Shown one piece after another: positions 11,551 to 24,229 of a DNA stretch of 64,000 bases. The position numbers and the translations under genes are program-made. The stretch is from Tubiluchus corallicola. Its lineage: Eukaryota > Priapulida > Priapulimorpha > Priapulimorphida > Tubiluchidae. The number at the start of each line of letters is the position of its first letter. Positions within the stretch are counted from its first letter, which is position 1. Below the pieces are notes generated by a model. It made no database searches and had not been told where the DNA came from. It saw nothing but the letters and a program-made list of their open reading frames with translations. The DNA lies in contig JAQGDQ010000636.1 in assembly GCA_030141605.1 (NCBI GenBank), forward strand, positions 58,002-122,001, written 5' to 3'.

Positions 11551-11857
11551 GTTAAAACGACACAGCTTTTTACAAAGTTAAAATCATGCCAAAAGTTTTA
11601 TCTGACTACTGCTGTCATCATCAGTGGTAAATTTACAAACATACAACCAGTTTCTATAAGCATAGCCTATTATGCACTAATTAAGTAGTTAATAGAAGCG
11701 AAATAGGCAACGAATAAGCAGACCAGTAAAGAAATTGATACAGTAACTTTAACATTAATTATTACCACTGATGATAACAGAAATAGTCTGTCAAAATGTT
11801 TGGCATGATTTTAACTTTGTAAAGTAAAAGTTTTTAATAAAGTTGTCCTGTTTTAAC
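11551..11857. mobile_element. MITE with about 80-bp inverted arms
   Basis: GTTAAAAC at 11551 pairs with GTTTTAAC ending at 11857. Inside, CAAAGTTAAAATCATGCCAA (left) is matched by the inverted TTGGCATGATTTTAACTTTG (right), and both arms reach ATCATCAGTGGTAA. About 307 bp with no coding capacity. It lies just downstream of the first zinc-finger gene. The target duplication is unclear, so the superfamily is left open. Confidence 0.8.
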
Positions 11858-13184
11858 TTTAAATAATTATTGTAGATTTTATAGTTAATTATTTACTATT
11901 TTATGTTTCCATCTTGATTTTCTTAGTTTATTGCTAGTATGCAGAAACTGCTTTGCTTTTCTAGTTACAGCATTAGTCAGCATATTGCAATATGTGATAA
12001 TAATTAATATTCAGCTACGTAGACTAATTTAATGTGCGTTTAACTGTGAAATTGTCAGATTCAGATTTGGATAATGGATGAAATTGTCATATAACAATGA
12101 TTAGACAAAATGGAGTAATGGTGTGTTTAACGGAAAAGGAAATTGTTAAAGTTCCTTTTGTTAGTATCTTATGTTTATGTTATGTTTGTTAGTTTGTTAT
12201 GTTGATGTTGATATAGCTTTAATAATTCATATTGCTTTGTTATAATAAAAAATGTTCAAACTATTTGAAGTAACTCTTATGGGCTTAATAATAAATGGAG
12301 TCAGACTGTGTGCAAACATCGTATTTAAATAATCAGCAATATAAGTTTTTTTTGTCATTCTGAATTAAATTTATATTACAATTGCCACATTTGTACAATA
12401 ATTTAATTTTGCTGATTTAATACGATCCAATTTAAACTTAGTTACAGTTATACTAATAATATTAACAACTACAACGAGATATTTGAAAAGGAAATTACTT
12501 TAATTAGTAATTCATTTATTCAGTAGGGGTGAACATCGAACATTCAAATTCAATTTGAACCTAAAGCTATAATTTCGAATAATTCTGCTGCTCAATCAAA
12601 GACGTTATTTATCATTAAAACGATTAAAACATCATACAATTGGCATAATTTAGCTGTAATTTCCTTGCACAATTTTAAAGAAATTATTAGTGGTTTTATA
12701 TTTGTGTTCAAATTTAAACTTAATCTCAATAGTTTTACACACCTTATTCTGAAATCTTCGTCAAGATAACTGCGCATATTACTAATAGCAACATTACTTA
12801 CAGGGTGGTTGACTTTGGTAACTTTTAGTTTTTCACCACTCTTTCACCAATCACTTGAACATCATTAACTCCGATAATTTACTCATTTAATAATCCTGTC
12901 ACTTTGTATCATATTATCATTTCATGCTCTGTGTTTTTTTTTGTAAAAATGGTGAAAAATAAAGATACTAACTTACTTATTGTAGAACAAAATCGAGTAA
13001 TATTCATGGTATTCCTTTCTTAAGACTATTTACTGGTTTTTCGAAAATCTTACAATCTCAATTCGAATTCGAAATAATGAAGTTCAGTTTCAGTCAAATT
13101 CGAAAGTCACAAATTCCATTCGATTGGTATAGAATGCTCAATCCTTTTATTCATACAGAGAATTTCTATCAGGTATCGTCTGCG

Positions 13185-13330
13185 CGTAATCATGTGGTGG
13201 TCGCGAAAAACAGCTTAACACTAACAAAATAGGTTCAGAGCCCCGTTTATGAAATTTCTGTAAACGGAACCAACATGGCTGCTTCGTAAATGAAAATTAC
13301 TGTTCTGTTTATTTAGAATAAAGTACTTTG
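13185..13330 (+). repeat. Dispersed repeat R3, copy a
   Basis: It shares the ordered blocks GTGGTCGC, TTTATGAAATTT, AACATGGC and CTTC with copies at about 19785-19960 and 24230-24420. Old and diverged. Confidence 0.55.
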
Positions 13331-13483
13331 AACACTGGAAATTTGAAGTTCCTGATACGACTGTGTTATTTTGTGCTTTTCGATTATGACAATAAATTAT
13401 AATTAATTCACGCGTTATATATTTCTGTAATCTGTCGTTTTAACGATCCCAGTATTTTGGCGTGAGAATTTTGTTTCTGAATT

Positions 13484-13617
13484 ATAATTAATACTTGTAT
13501 TATTCGGGTAGAGTTATAATAATACTTGTAATATTATTCGGGTAGAGCTATAATAATACTTGTAATATTATTCGGGTAGAGCTATAATAATACTTGTAAT
13601 ATTATTCGGGTAGAGCT
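13484..13617. repeat. 34-bp tandem repeat, about 3.5 copies
   Basis: The unit contains AATAATACTTGTAATATTAT followed by TCGGGTAGAG. AATAATA and TATTATT can pair, so each unit can form a short hairpin. Confidence 0.85.
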
Positions 13618-14586
13618 TTTCGGGTATGAGTAAAGAGTTAAAAAATAGATGACAACAATGTAAATTTAACAAATGTGACTGCAGCTGGTTTTTTAAATAG
13701 CGATTATTATTTTAATTTGAAGCTAAAACTAGAACATTAGATGATAATTACATAGAACTATGTCTAGCACTTTGTTTGCATTTTTCGTGTTTTGATAACT
13801 TCTAGCTAATGCATTCTGGGATATTATAGGCCAATTGACCTATTTTTTACTAGGAAGTCAGTAAGTACAACGGTGTCCATCTAAGTTCGTGTGATATTGT
13901 ATTTTTTGTTGTATTCTTTGAGATACTGCGTGCTGTGATCCATCATTCACTTGCACGCCCACTAATAACTGTGTGGCAGGGCCGGAACCCAAATCACTAT
14001 CAAAGATTTACCACTAAGGGGAGTCAATGAACTGCATGTCGGATGAATATTTTAATACAGTAAACTTTGAGTTAGGCGATGTTGATCATTTTCCATTTTA
14101 AAAACTCTAAACCCCTCTGAGCTAAATAGAAGGCAGAAAGTCAACCCTTTCATGCATAAATTTGAGATTTGAAGAATAAGAAATTACTCAGTGAAACACG
14201 GCATTTTTATGTTACAAAACGACATGTACACGTCACTGTTAAACAATATGACGTGAGGCTACCAATGTCCTTCATACTGCAGTTCAGTTTGTGCATAGTT
14301 CAATTATTTGCATGCTCTCCATCAAGTATTCTGTTATCTTCATCTGTACCACAGTCATGTGCCTGTTTTTCCCCCGGAAGATGTTAATGTTTTTGAGTTG
14401 TACATTTTATATCTTTTAGATATATCTTAAGCTTTTTATCTTTTTAGAGTATAAATTGCATTTTTTAGTTTGGCAAATATTTTGAGTTAAACGACGTTCT
14501 TGTGGGAAAAGCAAATGATTTCATCTGTTCCGCTGAAATTCTTTGAGTTAGTACAAAATTTCAGTTGCACGAAACTTACTGTAGTT

Positions 14587-14988
14587 CAGGGGTGTGCAAA
14601 TTATCTGACTAGCCGGGCCACATTAAACATTCTTGCAATTCCTGTGTGCCACATGCAGTTTGATCAAGGAGCCAAGTACAGTAGGGCCTAATAACAATTT
14701 GCATCCGATTTGTGCACATCATTACTACTACACTCAAGAAACTATTTTAGAAGTTATTAAAACTTATATTAAAACCATATATTTCGTCATGTCCGACAGT
14801 GACATTAAGTGACAACGGTCTTGTAAGTGTTAATGCCATCCGATCTAGAGGAAAAAACTACCCGCACTATCTTTGCGATATTGGCGCAGACTTCAGCTGG
14901 ACCGCGTGGGCCGCACTTTCATTATGTTGACAAACCTCTTTGCGGGCCGCACAAGATCTCTCAGCAGGCCGCAGTTTGCACACCCCTG
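14587..14988. mobile_element. hAT-like MITE (402 bp)
   Basis: The termini are CAGGGGTGTGCAAATT (left) and AGTTTGCACACCCCTG (right), inverted repeats with one mismatch over 16 bp. Flanks CTGTAGTT (14579-14586) and TTGTAGTT (14989-14996) form an 8-bp target duplication with one mismatch. The CAGGGGTG ends, GGGCCGCA blocks and 8-bp duplication fit non-autonomous hAT elements. There is no transposase. Confidence 0.88.
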
Positions 14989-14996
14989 TTGTAGTT

Positions 14997-16879
14997 CATT
15001 CATTTGTTCTTATTCGTTGCTGCTTTTTTTGGTTTAATTGCCTTGGAAATTTCCAAGATGTAGAACTGCTGTTTCCCAACTTTTTATTTATTGAAATTTC
15101 TGTTAGAAAATCGTTCTCCCGTAAACGACATCCTTATTCAGTCCCGGAAAATTTATATACGAGTTGAACTTCTGTTGACTTAATTTCTTCCTCTTCTTTT
15201 TATAACATTTTATCTAAAGCGAAAAGAGCATATCAACACATTGCAAAGCCCTAGGCTGATAATTTAGTTCCACATCTCTCTATTATGGATTTTTGGATAT
15301 GTTTATATGTATAAGAAGTGCAGTACATAATTACTTGTTGTGTATTAATGGCAGTATTACCTAATAATTACATGGATGTCGTTAATTACATTCATTCGCA
15401 TATCACTTATATCTTAGCAGGCTGCGCAAAAATTTGTGGTGTATTGATACCCTATTACCTATTACCTTGCCCGCAACACATTTACCTTCGTGTATAAATG
15501 AACAGTGTTTGAGGCTTTTCCTGTGCAGTATTTCTTATTTGTATTATATCCAGTATAGGCCCTTTCACTGGATATTGTACATGAAACTATTGTAAATGTG
15601 TAAGGTGAAACAAATGACTTATGACTTACCTAGTACCTACATGGTATTGCTAATTGATTATATGTCAGCAGGCTATGCAACTGTTTGTAGTGTATTACTT
15701 TTCATGGGTTAACTGTACTTGTCTGTTAATGTTGCTTATATAAAGGCAGCTCAGTAAATACTTGAAATGTGTTACATATGTGTGCTTGCATAGCAAAATC
15801 GTTCATATGTTGGCAATTAAGCTTTTCTAGTTATTCACATATCCTGCATCTCTATTTCGTGAGGATCATTTTGATACCAAGCTCATCACTTTATGTTATT
15901 TCTAAGCTGAAATAATCCATGATTAAGTTGAGTTGCAGGCTGCACACTGAAAAACTTAACCTTGAGAAAATCGAAGTTACCCATTGTTTTTGTCGCGTTT
16001 CTACAAAACACTTAGTAACCGTTCGAGAGATTGGTTGACTTTGCAAGAACACAAGTTATGTTTAAATTCTGTAGATGGCTCCACCTGACAATGATGTGGG
16101 CTTCTCAGCAGAAAAAACCCGAAGCAAAATGACTCCTTCCACAAGCTACTATCTGAGTTTGAAAATAAAGTTTTTAGCAATTGCAGTACTAGTTTTTAGC
16201 CAGAAAAGTGGGTGCGGGATTATATGACTAGATTTTTACGATTTTTTGAACTTTTTCTTGATAATTTGATGCTAGAATATAAAATTCTAATATACTTGGC
16301 ATTTATTTAGATAAAAACAAAGAATCGACATTTGACCAAATTTTTAGTGCTTTTTACTTTGAAGCATCATGATGCAGTTTGCCGACTTGTGGACAGTTTT
16401 GGTTCGCAAGCACACAAGAATGTGAATATGAATATGAAACGACATGGATTTTGCTGAAGAGAATAAAAAATTTTTAGCACTGGTCCCCCTAAATCTGGCT
16501 ACAGCCTCGTTCGCCTTTTGGTGAATATCCCCCCCCCCCCGAGTGACCATTGTTCTTTTTCATGGCAATTTGTATGCAAAAGTACATTTTCCCTCTTCGA
16601 GACAATCAATGTCTGGCAAATGAAACCACCTAGAGGGAGTATTGAACCCGCATGGTTTTTACCATCTATGCAAAATATGACCATTTAGCCATGAACCCAC
16701 CCGTTATGAGCATTTACTGCAATAACAATGTAGTAATTGTTACATTGTACTATGTTACATTGTTACAATTATTACAGTGTAATAACTGATGAGTAACTGC
16801 TGGTTCACTTTTTTTAATTAACTGATAATTATATATTTTTTACGCAAACAAGTTTAAAATCAATTTTTTGTTTGTTAAG
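14997..16879. other. Intergenic: no gene seen
   Basis: AT-rich. It holds repeat R4 (about 15840-15985, inverted relative to 27757-27915) and a poly-C run of 13 near 16530. The splice acceptor of the 5-finger gene is at its right end. Confidence 0.5.
15840..15985 (-). repeat. Dispersed repeat R4, copy a
   Basis: Reverse complement of about 27757-27915. Shared blocks are TGATACCAAGCTCATCA (here) / TGATGAGCTTGGTATTA (there), plus a common CATCTC and TTCGTGAGGAT segment. Confidence 0.7.
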
Positions 16880-17680
16880 ATGGATCAGCTGGGAGAAGCA
16901 GCTTCTTTGAAAATGAAATGTGTTGCTACAGAAGCAATTACTGAAGATAAGATGAAGAAAGGTGAAAATGATAATGCCATGGACGGGGGGAAAGTACATC
17001 TTACAACTTTTAAAACTGAACCCGATAAAATGGAAGATGGCGAAATGTATGAGTCACCAGACGTAGATCTCCAAACCGATTTTGTTGATCCAAAAACTGA
17101 AGTTGACAATAGTGAGGCTGATCTTGAAGATACAGCAGATCAATGTGACAATGGCGAAGTTGTTACTGAAGACACAGTTGATCAGTGTGGTGAGTTTGAT
17201 GTAGAAGACAATATTAAGAGACCATTAAAAACATGCAGAAGAAAAAAGTGCTTTTTGTGTTCTTACTGTGGTACAGTTTTTGCTCATTCTGGCAATTTGG
17301 CTGAACATATAAAAACTCACACTGGAGAAAAACCTTATAAATGTCGCCACTGTCAAGCTGCCTTTGCTCGAACAAGTCACTTGAAAAAACATGTCATGAG
17401 GATTCACACAGAAGAAAAACCATACAAATGTGATATGTGTTCAGCTGCGTTTTGTGATCCAAGTAGCTTTAAACGTCATTCGAGAACTCACACTGGAGAA
17501 AAACCTTATCAGTGTACCATCTGTCCTGCTGCATTTTCCGAGTCAGGTAGTTTAAACAAACATTTGAGAATGCATTATGGAGACAAGCGTTTCAAATGCA
17601 CTTACTGTAGTAAAGCCTTTGTTCAATCAAGCAACTTGAAGTATCATATGAAAAGATCACACTCGCGAAAAACCCTTTAA
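16880..17680 (+). CDS. C2H2 zinc-finger protein, 5 fingers (266 aa)
   Basis: A probable nuclear DNA-binding protein. The N-terminal 110 residues are strongly acidic, with repeated DxxDQC and ExDN phrases, and contain a FKTEPDK site of the psi-K-x-E type. Five C2H2 fingers follow, with TGEKPY/TEEKPY/YGDKRF linkers. Two fingers have a 4-residue His spacing (HVMRIH, HMKRSH). I chose the ATG at 16880, which directly follows a candidate acceptor (TTTGTTAAG), rather than an in-frame TTG 12 bp upstream. Single coding exon, same layout as its neighbours. The short stop-proximal basic tail (HSRKTL) is reminiscent of the 9-finger protein tail. Confidence 0.9.
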   Translation: MDQLGEAASLKMKCVATEAITEDKMKKGENDNAMDGGKVHLTTFKTEPDKMEDGEMYESPDVDLQTDFVDPKTEVDNSEADLEDTADQCDNGEVVTEDTVDQCGEFDVEDNIKRPLKTCRRKKCFLCSYCGTVFAHSGNLAEHIKTHTGEKPYKCRHCQAAFARTSHLKKHVMRIHTEEKPYKCDMCSAAFCDPSSFKRHSRTHTGEKPYQCTICPAAFSESGSLNKHLRMHYGDKRFKCTYCSKAFVQSSNLKYHMKRSHSRKTL

Positions 17681-20600
17681 GTGTTTTCTGTGTGATTCTG
17701 CACTATGCAATTACTAACCGTCATTGTTACTGTAATCAGATTACTTTTTGTAGTAGCCAGTAATGTAACACATCTGCTCTGCTTAGTTCCCATATTTAAT
17801 TTACTCATTACTTTAGCACTTACACTACTAAACATTTGTTACTTATATTTATTCAAGACTAACATTTTTGACATTGTTGTGGTCATTTAGATGCATCTCT
17901 GTATGGACCTTGTTTGACATTCGTGGTATAACCTTCTATGGTTACAGCTGATTATAGACTCCAGGTTTGGCCATGTACACGGTGTACATACCATAGGACG
18001 ATATAGGTTAAGTAAGGTAAAAGTGTGAACGCTATTGTATTTGCTTGTTAGCAAAGTATAGGAGTGAAGTAGAAGCTCTTACAGAATGCCAATACTTGCA
18101 CAGCCATTACTTTAGATTTATAGATACAGAAAAACTAAATATATCAGTGCAGTGCACCGCGTCTGCAGGAAAAACTATTATCTACATGTAAAAACTCACA
18201 TCAAAGTTGATGAAACGCTTGAACTATCGTCATGGTAATGTGAAATTAACAAGTAAATGTCCTGATAAGGTCAGTAAGGGAAGTCTTTGAACAATCTTTG
18301 AAACAAGCAAATTTACTGTTTGATAATCATGTAATGTCCACTGAAAAAGTCTGTAGCTTGATCTTAAGGTACCGTAAAAGCGTTGCAATGAATTTTGTTT
18401 GTAGTGTGAATTGTAAAACCTATAGAACATGAGGAGTACTGCACACATAATGCTCTTATTTCACTTAACAGTTTTTGTTAAAGCATCATTCAAACTAGCA
18501 CAGAAAAGGAATGAGTAGTCAATGAAGGATTACCCTTGCTAAAAGTAATCAGTAATGAGTAATTTTATTATAATTTTTCTGAAGTAATTAACAATCATGC
18601 CAAATTTACTTTTCAATAGTAACAAACCCAATACTGGCCATTGTTTATTTTTTCTTGACACAGTAGTGAACACTGTTTATTGTCATTTTGTGTTATTTAC
18701 AATTAAGCACTAATGAAAAAGTGGAAAAATCATAATTTTGATTTCCAATGACGTTGTAACTATAAAATTGCACTGAATATGTTGAAAAATTCAGAATTCC
18801 GTTGTTGGTATTACTGGTATTATTACTATAGTTTATTTATTTTGGCAATGTGAACATTTTATAGCTGTTTTACAAAATAAAAAATTATAGTAAAACATAA
18901 AAACAAATCATGCTTTAGTGAAAATGATGGAAATTGTGTTGGTGCCTAACTCCTTCAGGACAGCACAGTGGCGGGTCGTGTATAGGCAGTGTGGAACTAC
19001 AGCACCACCTATTTTCACTCAAAATTGAAAAATTGATAATATTCATCATAGGAAGTCTTGCTCTTTAATATTGCATATTTTCGAACTGCTGCAATTTAGG
19101 CTATTTGTAAGCAAAGATTTTTGTTTAGGATTTTATAAAGTTTATGTATAAATATTTGTATATTTGTTTCTTTAAAATTACAAATTACAATAATAAAATT
19201 GCGTATGTTTGTTTTGTTGTAAGCAATAAAACAATGGCTAAAAAATTTCTAAAACAGCATGCCACTAATTTTGGCTACGGGCCACCACTGCGACTGCACA
19301 TTAATTTGTACTTCAAGCTTGAAAGCAAAAGTCAAATGAAATAAGTGTACATTATTTATGCAGTGACATGACTGAACAAAAAAATCATAATTTCCTGTGT
19401 ACAAAAATCTTTATTACTGATCCACGAATACAATATTGTTGTGGACGAAAGATAAAAATACATACGTGTGAAATGTTTAGTAATATTAATAATATTCAAC
19501 AATTCATTTATTATCCTTTACCAATTTTCCGAATCCTGTATTTTTAAATTGCGCATGCCCAAAGGGTCATTCTATTAAAAATGTAGAATTGTTGCCTGTT
19601 CAGGAAAATAGTACAAAAAAGCAAAAAGACAGAATTGAAATCCTAATTCAATGTAAAATTTGTTAGCCAAATTATAATTGTTATAATAATTATTTTTTCT
19701 TATTCGTGCCTTTTTCATGGTGCTGTAGTACTTGTAGGCTGTAGCTTACGTGTTTCTCTCACAGGAACTATTCTGGGAGTGGTGGCAAGAAATGGCGCCG
19801 TACCACTAAAACATTACAGCGTCATGTTTATGAGATTTCTGCTAAGTGAAATGACATGGCGGCCTTACTGTATAATTTTGTTTTCAATGTAAAATATTTA
19901 TGATATTCGACAGTTTTACGAGGGTTTTTTAACTAATGTAAGTTTTAGTTAAGTGAGTATAAATCCAGTTTATACAATAAATACTTTTGTGGTATTGGCC
20001 GCAAAACACTTACGTTATTAAAAAGCAGTAACCAATCAGGAAACGCACGCAAAGCACCAAAAATGGTCGCAAAAAGTACATAGTATGTGTTGACAAGATC
20101 TTTTTGGATGAAATAGAGGTAAGTCAGCAGCTGTCCTCCTTGTGGTTTCTTTTCTTTCTGCAGTGCTTCTTTGAAAACAAATTTTAATGGCTGTAATCTG
20201 GTAGTCGTATAACATGTCCTATCCGTCTTGATCTTCTCCCTTTGTTTTTAATTGTCCATTCCTCTACCTTGACTTTCTTATACAGATCCTGGTTTGATAT
20301 TTTCTTTGGCCATTTTATTGCTAAAATGTTCCTGTTGTTTCTTCTTTGGAATACATCTATTTCTGATTTGTGTTACGTTTTGATTCCATAATTCTGGGCT
20401 GTAGAAAAACACAGTTACCACAATTGCAACAAAGTGATTGTAGTGTAGTATCATGGACTCTAAAGATGAACTTTTACATATTGCCATTCTAGAAAACTCG
20501 TTCATCACAATTGGTAAAATGCTGGCTTGGCTCTACTATTTGCACATTTTCACAAGTTCAAATCCCAGTTATGGTTTTAACTTTTTTAGCTCGCACACTA

Positions 20601-20890
20601 TTGGTTTATGCTCAGACTTGAAGACTTGAATCATAACATTTTGCAACTTAGACTTAGTACAAAACATTTTATTACTGGAGACATCGAAGCATAAAATGCA
20701 AATCAAGACGCGAGTTCAATTCCTGAATATTAGAAACATTGAAGAACATGAAGCGTGGAGACTCAGAATGATTTTTCTGTCGATTTTCACTTGGTTTCGA
20801 CGGAATTTTTGTTTTTTTTGGGGGGAATACATTTGAGTTTATTGTTTTTGCTAAGCAATGACTTGAAAATTGAGAAACTCAAAAACTGAT
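17681..20890. other. Intergenic: no gene seen
   Basis: AT-rich with a few short chance frames. Repeat R3 copy b lies at about 19785-19960. A weak tRNA-like B box (AGTTCAAATCCC) occurs near 20550, but there is no convincing cloverleaf. Confidence 0.45.
19785..19960 (+). repeat. Dispersed repeat R3, copy b
   Basis: Shares the R3 blocks GTTTATGAGATTTCTGC, AAATGACATGGCGGC and TTTTACGAGG with copies a and c. Confidence 0.55.
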
Positions 20891-20964
20891 TGCTTAAAAA
20901 TAATGCAAATGTTAACAATTGAGTCAAATAAAAAATAATTATTGTTTTTATTTTTTTATAGGTG

Positions 20965-22302
20965 GCACTGCAATCGGGCACTTAAGACATTTTGATTTTG
21001 GTTTGAGAACAAGAAGGATAATAATGTAGAACCTTTGCAAGCAGCTGAAGATGGATACATTCAAAGAGTGCAGCTATTGCTCATTGAAGGTTCTAACTGT
21101 AATTTTAGAGAAGACTGGAGAGGAGGAGACTGTTCTTGAAGCAGCTTGTAATGGATACATGAATGTAGTTCAGCTTTTAGATTTCCAGCGAAACTATTAA
21201 ACACGATAATGGCACACATTTGGTAACTAAACCTAAGGACAAATTTGTGCCAATTGCTTGCAAAGTCATGGCAGATGTAGTCAGGGAGCAAAGCCTTTTT
21301 GTTGTAAAGATGAAGTACAACAAAAAAATTTGTCTGACAGTTCACATGGTTTACTATGAAGAGTTGTACATAGCTTTACCCCTACCCATTGATTTCTCAC
21401 GTGCCTTTGACATTTGTGAACATGAGTCTCGGATGTCGGATCACGGATCGCACATCGCACACAGATCTAACACGGACTTGTACTTATGCATTTACTTGTA
21501 TAATTACTTAAACGTTTTCCAGATTTTCGCGTTTATTGTAATTATTTCAACGTTCCTTCATACTCTTGTGTTATAGAATTCTCGTTAAATAAAGTAGTAA
21601 TATTTAATGGCGTGTTTTCTGGTTTTCTCTACGAGCTTTCAGAGAGAAACAAAACACAACAAACAGTTTATGTTATCAAGTCAGGAAGAAAGCGGAGGGG
21701 TAAACAGCTTGCCAGAAGAGAGAAAAACAGTGATGCATCATACGAAAGGGTTACCGAAAAAAAACCTTTACGGTGAACCATTGAAGTTTAATGACGAAGA
21801 CCTGGACAGTAACAACATGGGAAAATTGTCCAATATTCTAGACGTCCAGCTGAGTAAGATGGTACGCTCCTTTGAAGAGAGCTTTCCTTCATGAAGTAAA
21901 TGAAGGTTTGTGTTTGCAAATTAGAAAAACAAATGTGAAAGAGGAACTTAATGAAGAACAGGGACTTGATAAAGCAGACAAACAGGGACTTGATAAAGCA
22001 GAAAAACAGGGACTTCATAAAGCAGACAAACAGGGACTTGATAAAGCAGAAAAACAGGGACTTGATAAAGCAGACAAACAGGGACTTGATAAAGCAGAAA
22101 AACAGGGACTTGATAAAGCAGACAAACAGGGACCTCATAAAGCAGACAAACAGGGACTTGATAAAGCAGAAAAACAGGGACTTGATAAAGCAGACAAGCA
22201 GGGACTTGATGAAGCAGGCAAACAGGGACTTGATGAAGCAGACAAACAAGGACTTCATAAAGCAGACAAAGTGTACAAATTCCAAAGTACGTGATGAAAC
22301 GT
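20965..22302 (+). pseudogene. Broken ankyrin-repeat-like gene with expanded coding repeats
   Basis: Positions 21023-21120 encode VEPLQAAEDGYIQRVQLLLI and 21130-21180 encode TVLEAACNGYMNVVQLL. Both are ankyrin half-repeats, but in different frames with a stop between them. A frame at 21607-21894 ends SFEESFPS*. The next frame (21872-22294) continues FLHEVNEGLCLQIRK, as if one nucleotide had shifted. It then enters 13 copies of an 8-residue repeat, QGLDKADK/QGLDKAEK, and stops after VYKFQST. A pyrimidine-rich acceptor (TTTTTTATAG) precedes 20963. Either this is a decayed gene, or a spliced gene whose exon borders I cannot place. The frame breaks favour decay. Confidence 0.55.
21959..22270. repeat. 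24-bp tandem repeat, 13 copies
   Basis: The unit starts CAGGGACTTGATAAAGCAGA and encodes QGLDKADK in the forward frame. Substitutions are mostly second-base changes (GAC/GAA; CTTGAT/CTTCAT), and there are no indels. Confidence 0.95.
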
Positions 22303-22410
22303 AGACTGGATTGATAATTAAGTCTCTCTCAAACTAGGAATGAATTCCTAGATTCACTTTTAAATGCTGACCTTGAAATTGCTTTACAGCTGAGGAAGAA
22401 TTTAATGTTT

Positions 22411-22661
22411 GTTTATAGGAGGCAGCATATTAAAGAGGCTCACGAGGCTGTGCGCTACTTAGTTTATAGGAGGCAGCGTATTAAAGAGGCTCACGAGGCT
22501 GTGCGCTAGTTAGTTTATAGAAGGCAGCATATAAAAGAGGCTCACGAGGCTGTGCGCTAGTTAGTTTATAGGAGGCAGCATATTAAAGAGGCTCACGAGG
22601 CTGTGCGCTAGTTAGTTTATATGAGGCAGCATATTAAAGAGGCTCACGAGGCTGTGCGCTA
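22411..22661. repeat. 51-bp tandem repeat, 5 copies, formerly coding
   Basis: The unit is exactly 17 codons. In one forward frame it reads VYRRQHIKEAHEAVRYL. The preceding codons, about 22325-22410, read NEFLDSLLNADLEIALQLRK in the same frame. The second and later copies have TAG at the Tyr position (CGCTAC to CGCTAG), so the frame closes after about 1.9 units. This looks like an exon that was tandemly amplified and then died. Confidence 0.85.
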
Positions 22662-24229
22662 TCACGTTACAATTAACAGGAATGTAAAAAATTTCAGTTG
22701 AACCAGAAACTGTATATATAAAATGTAGCATGATTTTACACGTAATGAACAAGAAAATTTTTGCGTTTTTTAATTGTGATGTTAAATGACTACTATAGTT
22801 AATATTTCTATTGATTCGTTGTTGTTTACTTTCACACAGTTTTTTATAATTTCACAAATTCACAAAAAAATTATAATGGCTGAGCTCATTGTGTAATAAT
22901 GATAATTTATTGGATTTTTTAAAGCATCAAATGGACGAATAAAATTCATATACATAAATCTTAACAAATATGTATTTTTGTATGCAGTACATGTGCGAAC
23001 TAAATGTTGAACACACCTTCAGTTTATTATATTTGTGCATTCAAATATAAGTTAGAAAAAAAAATTAAATATGATTTGAACCTTTGAATTACAAGCGCAA
23101 AAATACTTGGGCCACTCAGTTTCTTACCTGTACATTTTGATTAGTGATTTTTCATCGTTGTATAATTTGTAATTATTCTATTTAATAATACATGTGTGAA
23201 AAGAAACTGTGTATTGGGATTGGGTATTGTAAAACCATGTCGCGAAGATTTTGCATATTGTGTATGGTGCGCGCCATTTTATTCCTGTGGCAAAATTCGA
23301 TTTTATGCGTGATGAACAATTTACAGTTTTAAATAAATCTTTCTGTATCAAATAATTGGAACTTATCGGTGATTGTACTTATGAAAGAATTCTCCATCAC
23401 AAAGCGAATTCGAAACGGAATATGAATTTCAGAAGTATAGTTCTGAGTGATTTTTTGAACAAGTTTTCGAACCACCAGTAAAAAGTGATTAACTATCAAC
23501 AAATAGAGGAGATTGTTTTATGCTTGGTTTTCTAGAGAGAAAAGAAAAGAGAAACAAAACAGCAACCGACAAAATATTATTACTGGGTTGTCGCAACAGT
23601 TATGGTGGCAGCAATGGCACTAGTTACAATAGAAGTGGTTGTAACGTAGTAACAACTATACTATTATAACTCTGCAGTGCCTATAGCAGAAGCTGTAGTA
23701 GTTTCATTTGACCTTAAATATTCTTGCGCGGCAGCTGGAATACAAATTGCACGGCAGTGAAGTGGTTACGCATAGAAAGCACGGACATGTAAACTAGAAG
23801 CATAAACTGCTAAAATAATTTGTCTCAAAGTTATCAGACACAGTTAATAATTATAAGAAATTAACTATGCTGTGAACAAAACAAAAATTAAGCCAGCAAA
23901 AAATAAGGATAATTTTATAACAATGCAGCATGCTACTAATATCACTCAACAAAAATAGTGCATTCAAGCGTAACTACATTACTTTCCAGATAGCCTTTAT
24001 CATTAGAGTAGATTTTTTTCTAGATAAATAATACCTTTTAAGAAATTATTATTGATTAGGTTATCTGAAAAGTCTTATTGAATACCCTTTGTACGTGTAC
24101 ATGTTCATTCTTTAAGCATTACAATTATTAATGGCAGCCGAATTACAATTATTATGAATATTTGCTTTTTATTCGTTGTGCGCTGTGTAGAATCATTAAT
24201 TTTCCTTTTCTTACAAGAACTGTAACGAT

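Larger units (their letters stand above)
11111..14586. other. Intergenic: no gene seen
   Basis: AT-rich DNA downstream of the 9-finger gene. Apart from the MITE (11551-11857), the R3 copy (about 13185-13330) and a 34-bp tandem repeat (13484-13617), I see nothing supportable. Confidence 0.5.

Noticed and set aside
20514-20580. tRNA gene or tRNA-derived SINE
   Set aside because: A B-box-like AGTTCAAATCCC is present, but no A box at the right distance and no cloverleaf could be built by eye.
21788-22285. Reverse frame rich in KSLFVCFI
   Set aside because: Antisense of the 24-bp repeat, whose forward frame is continuous with non-repetitive coding-like sequence.
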